DNA of 64,000 bases, from contig NZ_JAMDGZ010000006.1 in the NCBI RefSeq assembly GCF_028656935.1, positions 1-64,000 of the forward strand, given 5' to 3'. Shown here piece after piece: positions 18,148 through 26,550 of this stretch. The DNA is from Pseudomonas rubra. GTDB taxonomy: Bacteria; Pseudomonadota; Gammaproteobacteria; Pseudomonadales; Pseudomonadaceae. The first letter of the stretch is position 1. Each line of letters starts with the position of its first letter. A program made the position numbers and the translations under genes. The notes under the pieces were generated by a model that was not told the origin of the DNA, ran no database searches, and saw nothing but the letters and a program-made list of their open reading frames with translations.

Positions 18148-20318
18148 GCCACCTCCCGGGTCAGGTCATAGGCGGCTTGCTGTTCAATGACCTGGTCGGC
18201 GAGGGCGCGCTGCAGCACGTTTTCGCTGATGATGCCGCGGGCGATCAGGTGCTCGCCCAGGGACATGTGCTCAGGGTTGAAATCAATCAACGCCTGGTTG
18301 AACAAGGTGCTGGGGATTATGCCGCGCACCTGCAACAGGGTGCCGAGCATGATTTGGTGATGACTGACCCGCTCAAGCAACGCGGCATCGTCCTGATGCT
18401 TTTCGAGAACCGCGAGCATGTGCCGGGTCTCCTCCTTCTGCCAGGGGCTGGGATAGTGGTAACGCAAGCCGAGGGTAACCCGGCCCTGGGGCGCCAGGCG
18501 GTATTGCACCGGGCGCTTGAGTTGACGGCTGATGACCCCGAGGGACACCTGGCTGACCGGGGTCTCACTGGCCAGGATCAACGTATCGCCGTTTTCCGCT
18601 ACCGGCAGCACCCCGTAGTGCACGGCCAGGCGGCGGGGCAGCAGGGTAATCAATTTGCGCTCAAGTTTGAATGGATTTAACGGGGCCCAGGGTAAATCGA
18701 GCTGATCGGCCAGGTTTTGCACCAGTTGTTCGCTGTTGAGCAGCCCCCGCAGCAGCAACTGACGGCCTAGGCGCCGGTGCACCGGGCTGGTGATGGCCGC
18801 CTGAAGTTGCTCGTCAGTGATCAGCCCCTTGGCCACCAGGCGCTGGCCCAATGGCGTGCGTATCGGCGTACCCAATGCCGGGAATTCATGTGTGGTCTTG
18901 TCCCAGGCCACGCGCCGCGAGTCGCCCATTTCCATGACCTGGCGCAGGGCGCGCAGGTTGGCGAAGAAGTTGACGAAGTTGCTCCACATCATCCGTGGCG
19001 CCGACAGCAGCCCTTCGCCGATGCCGTAGTAGCGGGTGACGAAAAAGCCGCGCTGGAACAGGCGATTGATCAACAGCAGGCCGTTGAGCCAGAGCAGTGT
19101 GGTCAGCAGCGGGCTGTCACTGAGGATCGACGCAAAACGCCAGGCATCCGGGGCGATCAGGGTGACCAGCCACATGGCAATCAGCACCAGCAACAGCAGG
19201 TTGACCAGAAAGCTCAGCAGGTAGGCGAACAGCCCGCGGCGGTCGCGCCAGAGAAAGTAATTGAGTGCGCCCGTGCGGCTCCAGCCCAGATTGCGGGTGC
19301 CCTGGAAAACGATGCCGACAATCCACCGCGACTTTTGCCGGATTGCATGCTGCCAGTCGCGGGGAAAGTGCTCGCGCACACAAATCACCTGGGCGAACTC
19401 GCGGCTCATGCCCCAGTGCCAGTCGCGTTTGAGCGCCAGCTGAGGGTCGGTCATCGAGTAGCGGGCGAAAATGCACTTCATGCCCTTCTGCTTGAGGCGA
19501 AAGCCGATGTCGTAGTCTTCGGTCAGGCTCTGCACATCAAAGGCAATACCGTCGCCATCTTCAAGCAGGGCGCTGATCGCCCGGCGGCTGAAGCAGGTGC
19601 CGACGCCGGCGCTGGGAACCTGGCCGGTGAGGGCCTCACGGACGATGACGTCCTTGCCATGGTTCTCGGCGAACTCGTCGACATAGTGGCCGGCAGTGAA
19701 GCCGTGCCAGCTGGGGGCGAACGGGTACACCGGGATCTGGATCATGTCCTTGTTGGGCAGCAGGTAGTTGTACAGCCGCAGTTCCATGGGCGAGATCACG
19801 TCTTCGGCGTCATGCAGGATGAAGCCGGCAAACTCGATGCGTGCATCCTGTTGAAAACGCAAGATGGCGTCGATGATGTTGTTCAGGCAGTCGGCCTTGC
19901 TGGTTGGCCCGGGTCGCGCGCACACCACCTTGTGCACGTTGGGGTAGTGCAGGCACACGGCATCGACGTCGGCCTGGGTCTGCGGGTCATTGGGGTAGGT
20001 GCCGACGAAAATCTGATAGTTCTCGTAGTCGATGGTCGAGGCCGCCAGACGCGCCATCTCGCCAACCACGCCGACCTCGTTCCAGGCCGGGACCATGATC
20101 GCCAGGGGCTTTTCCTTGACCTCGAACAGGCGTTTCTCGTCGGCCTTCTCATACTTGTCGTAGATGCGAAAACGGCGGATCAGCTTGCGGCCCCAATAGA
20201 CGATGTCGATGAACAAGTCATCCAAGCCGAGCAGGAACATCAGGCAGGCAAGGGTGATGGCCAGCAGCTTGAGGCCGAACAGCACATAGGTAAGAAGGTC
20301 GACCCAGGCCAGGCTCAT
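18144..20318 (-). CDS. nfrB: NfrB-like membrane glycosyltransferase with c-di-GMP-binding MshEN repeats
   Basis: A 724-residue inner-membrane GT2 synthase. Segments in order: an N-terminal membrane helix, a cytoplasmic GT-A domain with PAWNEVGVVGEMA, acidic HDAEDVI and TEDYDIGFRLKQKG, and the polymerase-type RQKSRW motif. Membrane helices follow near residues 370-450, then a C-terminal regulatory part. That part holds four MshEN-type motifs: LGQRLVAKGLITDEQL and RRLGRQLLLRGLLNSEQL (about 485-535), then LGTLLQVRGIIPSTLF and SLGEHLIARGIISENVL (about 650-715). MshEN domains bind c-di-GMP, and E. coli NfrB is activated this way. Overlaps wecB and nfrA by ATGA on each side. Confidence 0.88.
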   Translation of the reverse strand: MSLAWVDLLTYVLFGLKLLAITLACLMFLLGLDDLFIDIVYWGRKLIRRFRIYDKYEKADEKRLFEVKEKPLAIMVPAWNEVGVVGEMARLAASTIDYENYQIFVGTYPNDPQTQADVDAVCLHYPNVHKVVCARPGPTSKADCLNNIIDAILRFQQDARIEFAGFILHDAEDVISPMELRLYNYLLPNKDMIQIPVYPFAPSWHGFTAGHYVDEFAENHGKDVIVREALTGQVPSAGVGTCFSRRAISALLEDGDGIAFDVQSLTEDYDIGFRLKQKGMKCIFARYSMTDPQLALKRDWHWGMSREFAQVICVREHFPRDWQHAIRQKSRWIVGIVFQGTRNLGWSRTGALNYFLWRDRRGLFAYLLSFLVNLLLLVLIAMWLVTLIAPDAWRFASILSDSPLLTTLLWLNGLLLINRLFQRGFFVTRYYGIGEGLLSAPRMMWSNFVNFFANLRALRQVMEMGDSRRVAWDKTTHEFPALGTPIRTPLGQRLVAKGLITDEQLQAAITSPVHRRLGRQLLLRGLLNSEQLVQNLADQLDLPWAPLNPFKLERKLITLLPRRLAVHYGVLPVAENGDTLILASETPVSQVSLGVISRQLKRPVQYRLAPQGRVTLGLRYHYPSPWQKEETRHMLAVLEKHQDDAALLERVSHHQIMLGTLLQVRGIIPSTLFNQALIDFNPEHMSLGEHLIARGIISENVLQRALADQVIEQQAAYDLTREVA

Positions 20319-21469
20319 GTTTGCGCAGGCTCGCTGGCGTTCTCCTCCAGCCAGCGGCTCAAACGCTCGGCGATGCGTTCGCTGGCATGCCCGTCACCGT
20401 AGGGACTGAACACCCGGCTCATGCGCTGGTAGGCGTCGTTGTCATCGAGCAGGCGGCTGGTTTCCTTGACGATGCGTTCGGTCTGGGTGCCCACCAGCAG
20501 TACCGTTCCGCCTTCCAGAACCGAAGGCCGTTCGGTGACCTTGCGCAGCACCAGCAAGGGTTTGCCCAAGGCCGGCGCTTCTTCCTGGACCCCGCCCGAG
20601 TCGGTGAGGATCAGGTAGGCGCGGCTCATCAGCCAGACAAAGTGCTGATAATCCTGAGGGGCGACCAGCAGGATGTTCGACTGGTGCGAGAGCAGCCCGT
20701 ACACGGCCTTTTGCACCTGCGGGTTGAGGTGCACCGGGTAGACGAACTGCACGTCGGGGTAGCGCAGGGCCAGCTCGGCCAGGGCCAGGCAGATACGCTC
20801 GAAGCCCTGGCCGAAATTCTCCCGGCGGTGGCCGGTGATCAGCACCATACGCTGGTCGTTGCGCAACTGCGCCAGGGGCGACTCGGGCGCCGGGTGCCAT
20901 TGGCTGTTGTGCAGGTGCTCTCGCATCCACAGCAAGGCGTCGATCACCGTGTTGCCGGTGACTTCGATGTTTTCCAGCACCACGCCTTCGCGCAACAGGT
21001 TGTCACGGGATTTGGTGGTGGGCGGGAAATGCAGGTCGGCGATCACCCCGGTCAGGCGCCGATTGGCTTCTTCGGGCCAGGGCGCCTTGAGGTTGCCGGT
21101 GCGCAAGCCCGCTTCGACGTGGCCAATGGGGATCTGCCGGTTGAAGGCAGCCAGCGCTGCGATGAAACTGGTGGTGGTGTCGCCGTGGACCAGGACGATG
21201 TCAGGCTGCACGCGGGCGTAAGCGTCGTCCAGTTGATCGAGCAACTGGCGCGACAAGCCGTTGAGGGTCTGGTTCTGGGTCATCACCTGCAGGTCTTCAT
21301 CGACGCTCAGGCCGAAGTCCTGCAGGATCTGCTGGAGCATTTCCCGGTGCTGGCCGCTGGAGCAGATATTCAGCTCGATGCCTGGCCACTGGCGCAGCAC
21401 TCGAGCGAGCGGAGCCATCTTGATCGCTTCGGGCCGTGTGCCAAACACCATCATGACTGTGTACGCCAT
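20315..21469 (-). CDS. wecB: UDP-N-acetylglucosamine 2-epimerase (WecB family)
   Basis: A 384-residue cytosolic enzyme that converts UDP-GlcNAc to UDP-ManNAc. It begins with the typical VMMVFGTRPEAIKMAPL, and contains VHGDTTTS, GHVEAGLRTGNLKAPWPEE, TGHRRENFGQGFERI and LTDSGGVQEEAPALGKP. Length is normal. As first gene of the operon and coupled to nfrB by ATGA, it probably supplies UDP-ManNAc as donor for the NfrB polymer. In E. coli the same supply comes from the unlinked wecB. Confidence 0.93.
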   Translation of the reverse strand: MAYTVMMVFGTRPEAIKMAPLARVLRQWPGIELNICSSGQHREMLQQILQDFGLSVDEDLQVMTQNQTLNGLSRQLLDQLDDAYARVQPDIVLVHGDTTTSFIAALAAFNRQIPIGHVEAGLRTGNLKAPWPEEANRRLTGVIADLHFPPTTKSRDNLLREGVVLENIEVTGNTVIDALLWMREHLHNSQWHPAPESPLAQLRNDQRMVLITGHRRENFGQGFERICLALAELALRYPDVQFVYPVHLNPQVQKAVYGLLSHQSNILLVAPQDYQHFVWLMSRAYLILTDSGGVQEEAPALGKPLLVLRKVTERPSVLEGGTVLLVGTQTERIVKETSRLLDDNDAYQRMSRVFSPYGDGHASERIAERLSRWLEENASEPAQT

Positions 21470-21610
21470 AGTTCCGCTCCTCGTCCGTCCTTTAGAGAGA
21501 AGTTGTACGTTGTGCCGAACTTGTAGGATTTAGATACAAGCAGCAGAAGGCGGGGTTGTCCAATCGCCGGCACAAACCTGTGGGGGCGGGCTTGCCCCGT
21601 GATTGCCGTA

Positions 21611-22069
21611 GGTATCTACACATCTCGCGATTGCGTGTGAGCCGCCAGACTTTTTGGTCTCGATACGTACTCTCGGCGTGCACCCAGGCTGACAACGCCG
21701 CCGATGCGCCGCGCGGGCGGCGCTCGATCTCAAGAGCGCAAAAAACCTTACGACATACACCAGGCAGGCTTTAGCCCATCTCAAAGCCTGCACAGTTGAA
21801 CCACTACACATTCTTGCGATTGCATGATGACAGTGAGGTGTGGGGCTTGAGATGAGGTGAGGGCCAGTAGGTGTACGCCGTGGGGGTTGTGGCGTCCTTG
21901 AGATCGAGCGCCGCCCGCGCGGCGCATCGCGGGCAAGACCCGCTCCTACATTTGTTGCAACGTGCCATGGCCTGTGAAAGCGGCGTTGTCAGCCTTGGTG
22001 CCAGGCGGAAGCCTGTGTCGAGGCCAAAAACCTGGCGGCTAACATGCAATCGCGAGATGTGTAGATACC
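21611..22069. repeat. 459-bp imperfect palindromic composite repeat
   Basis: The gap between wecB and the LysR gene holds no gene. Its outer ends are exact inverted copies of 23 bases (21611-21633 and 22047-22069, core ACATCTCGCGATTG). Further inverted blocks nest inside: CCAGACTTTTTGGTCTCGA against TCGAGGCCAAAAACCTGG, AGGCTGACAACGCCG against CGGCGTTGTCAGCCT, GCGCCGCGCGGGCGGCGC against its complement, then a block ending CCCATCTCAAAGCC against GGCTTGAGATGAGG. Related copies lie at 1-155, 56645-56940 and 60755-60905. It could be a composite REP or a non-autonomous mobile element. Confidence 0.75.
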
Positions 22070-22083
22070 GATACCGCGATTGC

Positions 22084-22977
22084 TCAAGGCCTCAGCTGAT
22101 GTTCAAGCCAGTCCAGAAATGCCCGCAGAGCAGGCTCACGCTCACGCCCCGGCAACCACACTGCGCTGTACTGCGCCGCTGCCAGGCGCACGTCTTCGCG
22201 CCAGGGTTGCAGCAGGCCCTGGTGGACGCTGCCGGCCGCCAGCACATTGCTGGCCAGCACCAGCCCATAGCCGGCGGTTGCCGCCTGCAGGGCATAGTGT
22301 TCATCGTCATAATGATGAATGCGCGCGCGTTGCAGCCACTCCTGGCATCCGGCCAGGGCACACCAGCGGGCCCAGTCGATGACCACGCCATTGCCTGCCG
22401 TCCATGGCACCGCAAGCAACGACAGTGGCAGGTGGGCAGGCGGTTCCTGCCAACCGGGTGGGGCATAAACCGAAAAATGCTCCGCCAGCAACGGCAGGCG
22501 CTGCAACTGGGGGTCGGGATTGAATTCGGCGCGCAAGGCCAGGTCGAAACGCTGGTCGCGGTGCAGGTCGACCACGTCACTGCCGGTCAGCACCCGTACC
22601 TGGATATCGCCGTGCTGGCGATGGAAGGCACCCAGCCGCGGGATCAGCCACAAGCTGGCAAACGCCGGAGTCGTGGTCAGGGTCAATTGCTTACGATCGC
22701 AGGGCGGTTGCAGGGCAGCCAGGCTGCGCTGCAGGTTTGCCAGGCCCTGATGCACCTGGATGTACAGGCGCTCACCGGCTTCGCTGAGCCTGACACCCTG
22801 TGCGCTACGTTCGAACAAGCGCAGGCCCAGATGGGTTTCCAGGCGTTTGATCTGATGCGACACAGCCGCCGGTGTGACTGCCAGTTCGTCGCTGGCAGCC
22901 TTGAAGCCGCCCAGGCGGGCCGCCGATTCGAAGGTGCGCAGAGCCGTCAGCGGCAGTTTGGCGAACACGGTGCTCAA
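22084..22977 (-). CDS. LysR-family transcriptional regulator
   Basis: A 297-residue LysR regulator of the GcvA-like subgroup. The N-terminal HTH is FESAARLGGFKAASDELAV followed by TPAAVSHQIKRLE. The effector domain follows with SLWLIPRLGAF and AATAGYGLVLAS segments. It diverges from a PACE exporter gene, the same arrangement as other LysR/PACE pairs, with an inverted repeat at 22981-22999 right after its start. It most likely controls that exporter; the ligand is unknown. Confidence 0.9.
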   Translation of the reverse strand: MSTVFAKLPLTALRTFESAARLGGFKAASDELAVTPAAVSHQIKRLETHLGLRLFERSAQGVRLSEAGERLYIQVHQGLANLQRSLAALQPPCDRKQLTLTTTPAFASLWLIPRLGAFHRQHGDIQVRVLTGSDVVDLHRDQRFDLALRAEFNPDPQLQRLPLLAEHFSVYAPPGWQEPPAHLPLSLLAVPWTAGNGVVIDWARWCALAGCQEWLQRARIHHYDDEHYALQAATAGYGLVLASNVLAAGSVHQGLLQPWREDVRLAAAQYSAVWLPGREREPALRAFLDWLEHQLRP

Positions 22978-22980
22978 GCC

Positions 22981-22999
22981 AATTGAGGGAGGCTCAATT
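22981..22999. promoter_or_regulatory. LysR-type operator candidate
   Basis: AATTGAG (22981-22987) and CTCAATT (22993-22999) form a perfect 7-base inverted repeat with a 5-base spacer, containing a T-N-A style LysR palindrome. A further CTCAATTG half-site follows at 23003-23010. It lies in the divergent promoter between the LysR gene and the PACE gene. Confidence 0.6.
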
Positions 23000-23066
23000 T
23001 AGCTCAATTGATGCCCTGCCTCAACGCCGCTAGGGTAGGGCTTGGTTCAATCACCGGGAGCCTTTC

Positions 23067-23495
23067 ATGCAAGGCAAGACGCGCAAGGTCGTTCAGGCCA
23101 TTCTCTACGAAACCATCGCCGTGCTGTGTGTAGCGCCGGTACTGTCCTGGGTTTTCGATGCCAGCATGGCCCATTCCACCGCGCTGTCGCTGATCCTCTC
23201 GGCCGTGGCCCTGGCCTGGAACATGTTCTACAACTGGGCATTCGAGTACTGGGAAGCCCGCCAGGCCTTGCGCACACGCACGTTTTGGCGGCGCTTGATC
23301 CACGCCCTGGGCTTTGAAGGCGGCCTGGTCCTGATCCTCCTGCCGGTGGTCGCCGGCTGGCTGCAGATCAGTCTGTGGGTGGCACTGCTGACCAACCTTG
23401 GTTTGTTCGCCTTCTTCTTCGTCTATGCCTTCGTGTTCCAGTGGGCCTTCGACCGGCTGTTCGATGTGCCGGACTCGGCACGCGAGCCGGCTTGA
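23067..23495 (+). CDS. PACE-family multidrug/biocide exporter
   Basis: A 142-residue protein with four membrane helices made of two bacterial transmembrane pair repeats. Repeat 1 has KTRKVVQAILYETIAVL with the conserved intramembrane Glu (residue 15) and a WNMFYNWAFEYWE loop. Repeat 2 has RLIHALGFEGGLVL. Both are hallmarks of the PACE family (type member AceI of Acinetobacter, which exports chlorhexidine and short diamines). Length is normal. Divergent from its likely LysR regulator. Confidence 0.9.
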   Translation: MQGKTRKVVQAILYETIAVLCVAPVLSWVFDASMAHSTALSLILSAVALAWNMFYNWAFEYWEARQALRTRTFWRRLIHALGFEGGLVLILLPVVAGWLQISLWVALLTNLGLFAFFFVYAFVFQWAFDRLFDVPDSAREPA

Positions 23496-23528
23496 CTTTG
23501 CCAGGCCGGCTGCGCTAGTTTCACTGGC

Positions 23529-23594
23529 ATGAAGACTTTCCTGCAGTTGCCTCAGCACAGCATTATTACCGCCATTATCGTTTTGGCGGGCTAG
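23529..23594 (+). CDS. ilvA leader peptide (21 codons)
   Basis: A short reading frame, MKTFLQLPQHSIITAIIVLAG, then TAG. Seven of its last eleven codons are Ile, Val, Leu or Thr, with two Ile-Ile pairs (codons at 23562-23567 and 23574-23579) followed by Val and Leu. It precedes a strong GC hairpin with T-run and the ilvA gene. The frame is too short for ordinary gene calling. This is the layout of a branched-chain amino acid attenuator leader. Confidence 0.85.
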   Translation: MKTFLQLPQHSIITAIIVLAG

Positions 23595-23634
23595 CTGGCA
23601 CTTGCACCTAACCCGCCCTGGAGGCGGGTTTTCT
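23585..23634 (+). terminator. ilvA attenuator: antiterminator and terminator
   Basis: The terminator stem is AACCCGCC (23610-23617) with GGCGGGTT (23623-23630), loop about 5 bases, followed by a T/C run. The end of the leader frame, GGCGGG (23585-23590), can pair instead with CCCGCC (23612-23617), which disrupts the terminator. A ribosome stalled on the Ile codons would leave 23585-23590 free (read-through). A ribosome reaching the TAG would cover it (termination). Confidence 0.82.
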
Positions 23635-23675
23635 CTCTCTCTCTCCTGGGCACTTAAAAAAACCAGGAGTCACCG

Positions 23676-25238
23676 ATGACCAGCCTTGCCGTTAGCCCTC
23701 GCACACCGTCCGCTGCGTTGAATCTGCTGTCTGATTACGTGCGGCGTATCCTTGCCGCCCCGGTGTACGACCTGGCGATCGAAACGCCCCTGCAAGTGGC
23801 GCCGGCCTTGTCGCGCAGCCTGGGCAACCAGGTGCTGCTCAAGCGTGAAGACCTGCAACCGACCTTTTCCTTCAAGATCCGCGGCGCCTATACCCGCCTC
23901 AGCCGCCTGACCCCGGCCCAGCGTCAGCGCGGGGTGATCACCGCCTCGGCCGGCAACCATGCGCAAGGTGTCGCCCTGGCCGCCCGTGAACTGGGCATGC
24001 GCGCCACCATCGTCATGCCGACCACCACCCCGGAGCTCAAGATCCAGGGTGTGCGTTCGCGCGGTGGCGAGGTGGTGCTGCACGGCGAAAGCTTCCCCCA
24101 CGCTCTGGCCCATGCCCTGAAGCTTGCGGACAGCGCAGGGGCGACCTTCGTGCCGCCCTTCGATGACCCGGATGTAATCGCCGGGCAAGGCACCGTGGCC
24201 ATGGAAATCCTCCGCCAGCAACCGGGCGAATTGAATGCGATCTTCGTGCCGGTCGGAGGTGGCGGCTTGATCGCCGGCATTGCTGCCTACGTCAAATACC
24301 TGCGTCCCGAGGTCAAGGTGATCGGCGTCGAGCCACAGGACTCCAACTGCCTGCAAGCGGCCATGGCCGCCGGCGAGCGGGTGGTGCTGGCCCAGGTCGG
24401 CAGCTTTGCCGAAGGCGTGGCGGTGGCGCAGATCGGTGCCCACTGTTTTGAGCTGTGCCGGCACTATGTGGATGAGGTAATCACGGTCAGCAGCGACGAG
24501 CTCTGCGCGGCGATCAAGGACATCTATGACGACACCCGTTCGATCACCGAACCCTCCGGCGCCCTGGCGGTGGCCGGGATCAAGAAGTACGTGGCACGTG
24601 ACGGCGTGCAAGGCCAGACCCTGGTGGCGATCGACTCCGGAGCCAACGTCAATTTCGATCGCCTGCGCCATGTCGCCGAGCGCGCCGAACTGGGCGAGCA
24701 GCGCGAGGCGATCATCGCCGTGACCATCCCCGAGCAACCGGGCAGTTTTCGTGCTTTTTGCCAGGCCCTGGGCCGGCGGCAGATCACTGAGTTCAACTAC
24801 CGCTACTACCCGGGTAAGGAAGCGCGCTTGTTCGTGGGCGTGCAGACCCACCCGCAGACCGATCCACGCGAGCAGTTGCTGGCCGGCCTGCGCGAGCAGG
24901 GCTACAACGTGCTGGACCTGACCGACAACGAGCTGGCCAAGCTGCATGTGCGCCATACCGTGGGCGGGCATGCCGGGCCCGGGGCGGACGAGCGGGTGCT
25001 GCGCTTCGAATTCCCGGAGCGCCCGGGCGCCTTGCTGGGCTTTCTCGAACGTCTGGGCAAGCGCTGGAACATCAGCTTGTTCCACTACCGCAACCACGGC
25101 GCTGCCGAGGCGCGGGTATTTGCCGCACTGGAAGTGCCGCACGAGGAACAGGCCAGCTTGCCCGCAGCGCTGGACGCCATGGGCTATCGTTACTGGGACG
25201 AAACCGACAACCCGGCCTACCGGCTGTTCCTCGGCTGA
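23676..25238 (+). CDS. ilvA: Biosynthetic threonine ammonia-lyase IlvA
   Basis: A 520-residue PLP enzyme converting threonine to 2-oxobutyrate, first step of isoleucine synthesis. The PLP Lys is in TFSFKIRGAY. The phosphate loop is VPVGGGGLIAG and ASAGNHAQG is intact. The C-terminal third carries two ACT-like regulatory repeats (about 335-420 and 430-515), each opening with VTIPEQPGSF or FEFPERPGAL, as in the long, isoleucine-inhibited biosynthetic class. A CAGGAG ribosome site lies before the ATG. Expression is predicted to be controlled by the upstream leader-peptide attenuator. Confidence 0.95.
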   Translation: MTSLAVSPRTPSAALNLLSDYVRRILAAPVYDLAIETPLQVAPALSRSLGNQVLLKREDLQPTFSFKIRGAYTRLSRLTPAQRQRGVITASAGNHAQGVALAARELGMRATIVMPTTTPELKIQGVRSRGGEVVLHGESFPHALAHALKLADSAGATFVPPFDDPDVIAGQGTVAMEILRQQPGELNAIFVPVGGGGLIAGIAAYVKYLRPEVKVIGVEPQDSNCLQAAMAAGERVVLAQVGSFAEGVAVAQIGAHCFELCRHYVDEVITVSSDELCAAIKDIYDDTRSITEPSGALAVAGIKKYVARDGVQGQTLVAIDSGANVNFDRLRHVAERAELGEQREAIIAVTIPEQPGSFRAFCQALGRRQITEFNYRYYPGKEARLFVGVQTHPQTDPREQLLAGLREQGYNVLDLTDNELAKLHVRHTVGGHAGPGADERVLRFEFPERPGALLGFLERLGKRWNISLFHYRNHGAAEARVFAALEVPHEEQASLPAALDAMGYRYWDETDNPAYRLFLG

Positions 25239-25309
25239 CTCAGATCAACACGCAGTAGGGCTGACAGGCGGATCCTCAAAGCACAGGTACATTGCATGAG
25301 GATCTCGCC

Positions 25310-26458
25310 ATGAGCAGCACGTTTTTCATCCCCGCCGTCAACATCATGGGCATCGATTGCCTCGAAGAGGCGATGGCTGCCATTGCCGGATACGGCTTGC
25401 GTAAGGCCTTGATCGTCACTGACGCCGGCCTTGCCAGGGCCGGGATCGCCGAGCGCATTGCCGAAATGCTGGCGATGCGCGACATCGATTCGGCAATCTT
25501 CGACGGCGCCAAGCCCAACCCGAGCATTGCCAACGTCGAGCAGGGTCTGGCGTTGTTGCAGCGCGAGCGTTGCGATTGCGTGATCTCCCTGGGCGGCGGC
25601 TCGCCCCATGACTGCGCCAAGGGCATTGCCCTGTGCGCCACCAACGGCGGGCATATCCGCGACTACGAAGGTGTCGACCGTTCGGCCAAGCCGCAACTGC
25701 CGTTGATTGCCATCAACACCACCGCCGGCACCGCCAGTGAAATGACCCGCTTCTGCATCATCACCGACGAGGCGCGCCACGTGAAAATGGCCATCGTCGA
25801 CCGCAACGTCACGCCACTGTTGTCGGTCAATGACCCGGCGCTGATGGTCGGCATGCCCAAGGGCCTGACCGCCGCCACCGGCATGGATGCGTTGACCCAC
25901 GCCATCGAGGCCTATGTATCGACGGCTGCCACACCGATCACCGACGCTTGCGCGATCAAGGCCATCGAGCTGATCAGCGCCAACCTGTGCCAGGCCGTGG
26001 CCGACGGCAGCGACCTCAAGGCCCGGGAGAACATGGCCTATGCCCAGTTCCTTGCCGGTATGGCCTTCAACAATGCCTCCCTGGGTTACGTGCACGCCAT
26101 GGCGCACCAGTTGGGCGGCTTCTACGACTTGCCCCATGGTGTCTGCAACGCGGTGTTGTTGCCCCATGTGCAGCGTTTCAACGCAAGCGTCAGCGCGGCG
26201 CGATTGCGCGATGTGGCCAAGGCCCTGGGGGTGGACGTCAGCGGCATGAGTGCCGAGCAAGGCAGCGACGCAGCGTTGGCGGCCATCGAGCAGCTGTCCC
26301 AGGCCATTGATATCCCGCCGGGGTTGGCGGTACTGGGGGCCAAGGAGGCGGATATTCCGACCTTGGCCAGCAACGCCCTGAAGGATGCTTGCGGCCTGAC
26401 CAACCCGCGGGTGGCCAGTCAGGGCGAGATCGAGGCAATCTTCAAAGCAGCCTTTTGA
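25310..26458 (+). CDS. Iron-containing alcohol dehydrogenase (YiaY/AdhB type)
   Basis: A 382-residue group III Fe-dependent dehydrogenase. The NAD site [14 protein letters not shown] and the metal ligands in [14 protein letters not shown] (Asp, His) and [20 protein letters not shown] (two His) are visible. The preferred start is the ATG at 25310 with GAGG upstream, not the ATG six codons earlier. The family oxidises primary alcohols or, for YiaY, threonine. Proximity to ilvA is suggestive but not evidence of a threonine role. It is read toward the convergent gntT across a REP hairpin. Confidence 0.88.
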   Translation: MSSTFFIPAVNIMGIDCLEEAMAAIAGYGLRKALIVTDAGLARAGIAERIAEMLAMRDIDSAIFDGAKPNPSIANVEQGLALLQRERCDCVISLGGGSPHDCAKGIALCATNGGHIRDYEGVDRSAKPQLPLIAINTTAGTASEMTRFCIITDEARHVKMAIVDRNVTPLLSVNDPALMVGMPKGLTAATGMDALTHAIEAYVSTAATPITDACAIKAIELISANLCQAVADGSDLKARENMAYAQFLAGMAFNNASLGYVHAMAHQLGGFYDLPHGVCNAVLLPHVQRFNASVSAARLRDVAKALGVDVSGMSAEQGSDAALAAIEQLSQAIDIPPGLAVLGAKEADIPTLASNALKDACGLTNPRVASQGEIEAIFKAAF

Positions 26459-26478
26459 TTTGATGAGCTAGCAAGGCT

Positions 26479-26517
26479 CAAGCCAGCTCCTACACCCAAC
26501 CTGTGGGAGCTGGCTTG
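26479..26517. terminator. REP hairpin between convergent genes
   Basis: CAAGCCAGCTCCTACA (26479-26494) and TGTGGGAGCTGGCTTG (26502-26517) pair nearly perfectly with a 7-base loop, followed by CCAGCGATGG of a REP unit. It lies between the stops of the alcohol dehydrogenase and gntT and can serve as a bidirectional terminator. Confidence 0.7.
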
Positions 26518-26550
26518 CCAGCGATGGGCTGCAGAGCAGCCCCGAAACTT

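Noticed and set aside
21470..22083. Short open frames in the wecB-LysR gap
   Set aside because: All lie in a large palindromic repeat, lack ribosome sites and resemble translations of the same repeat at other loci, not proteins.
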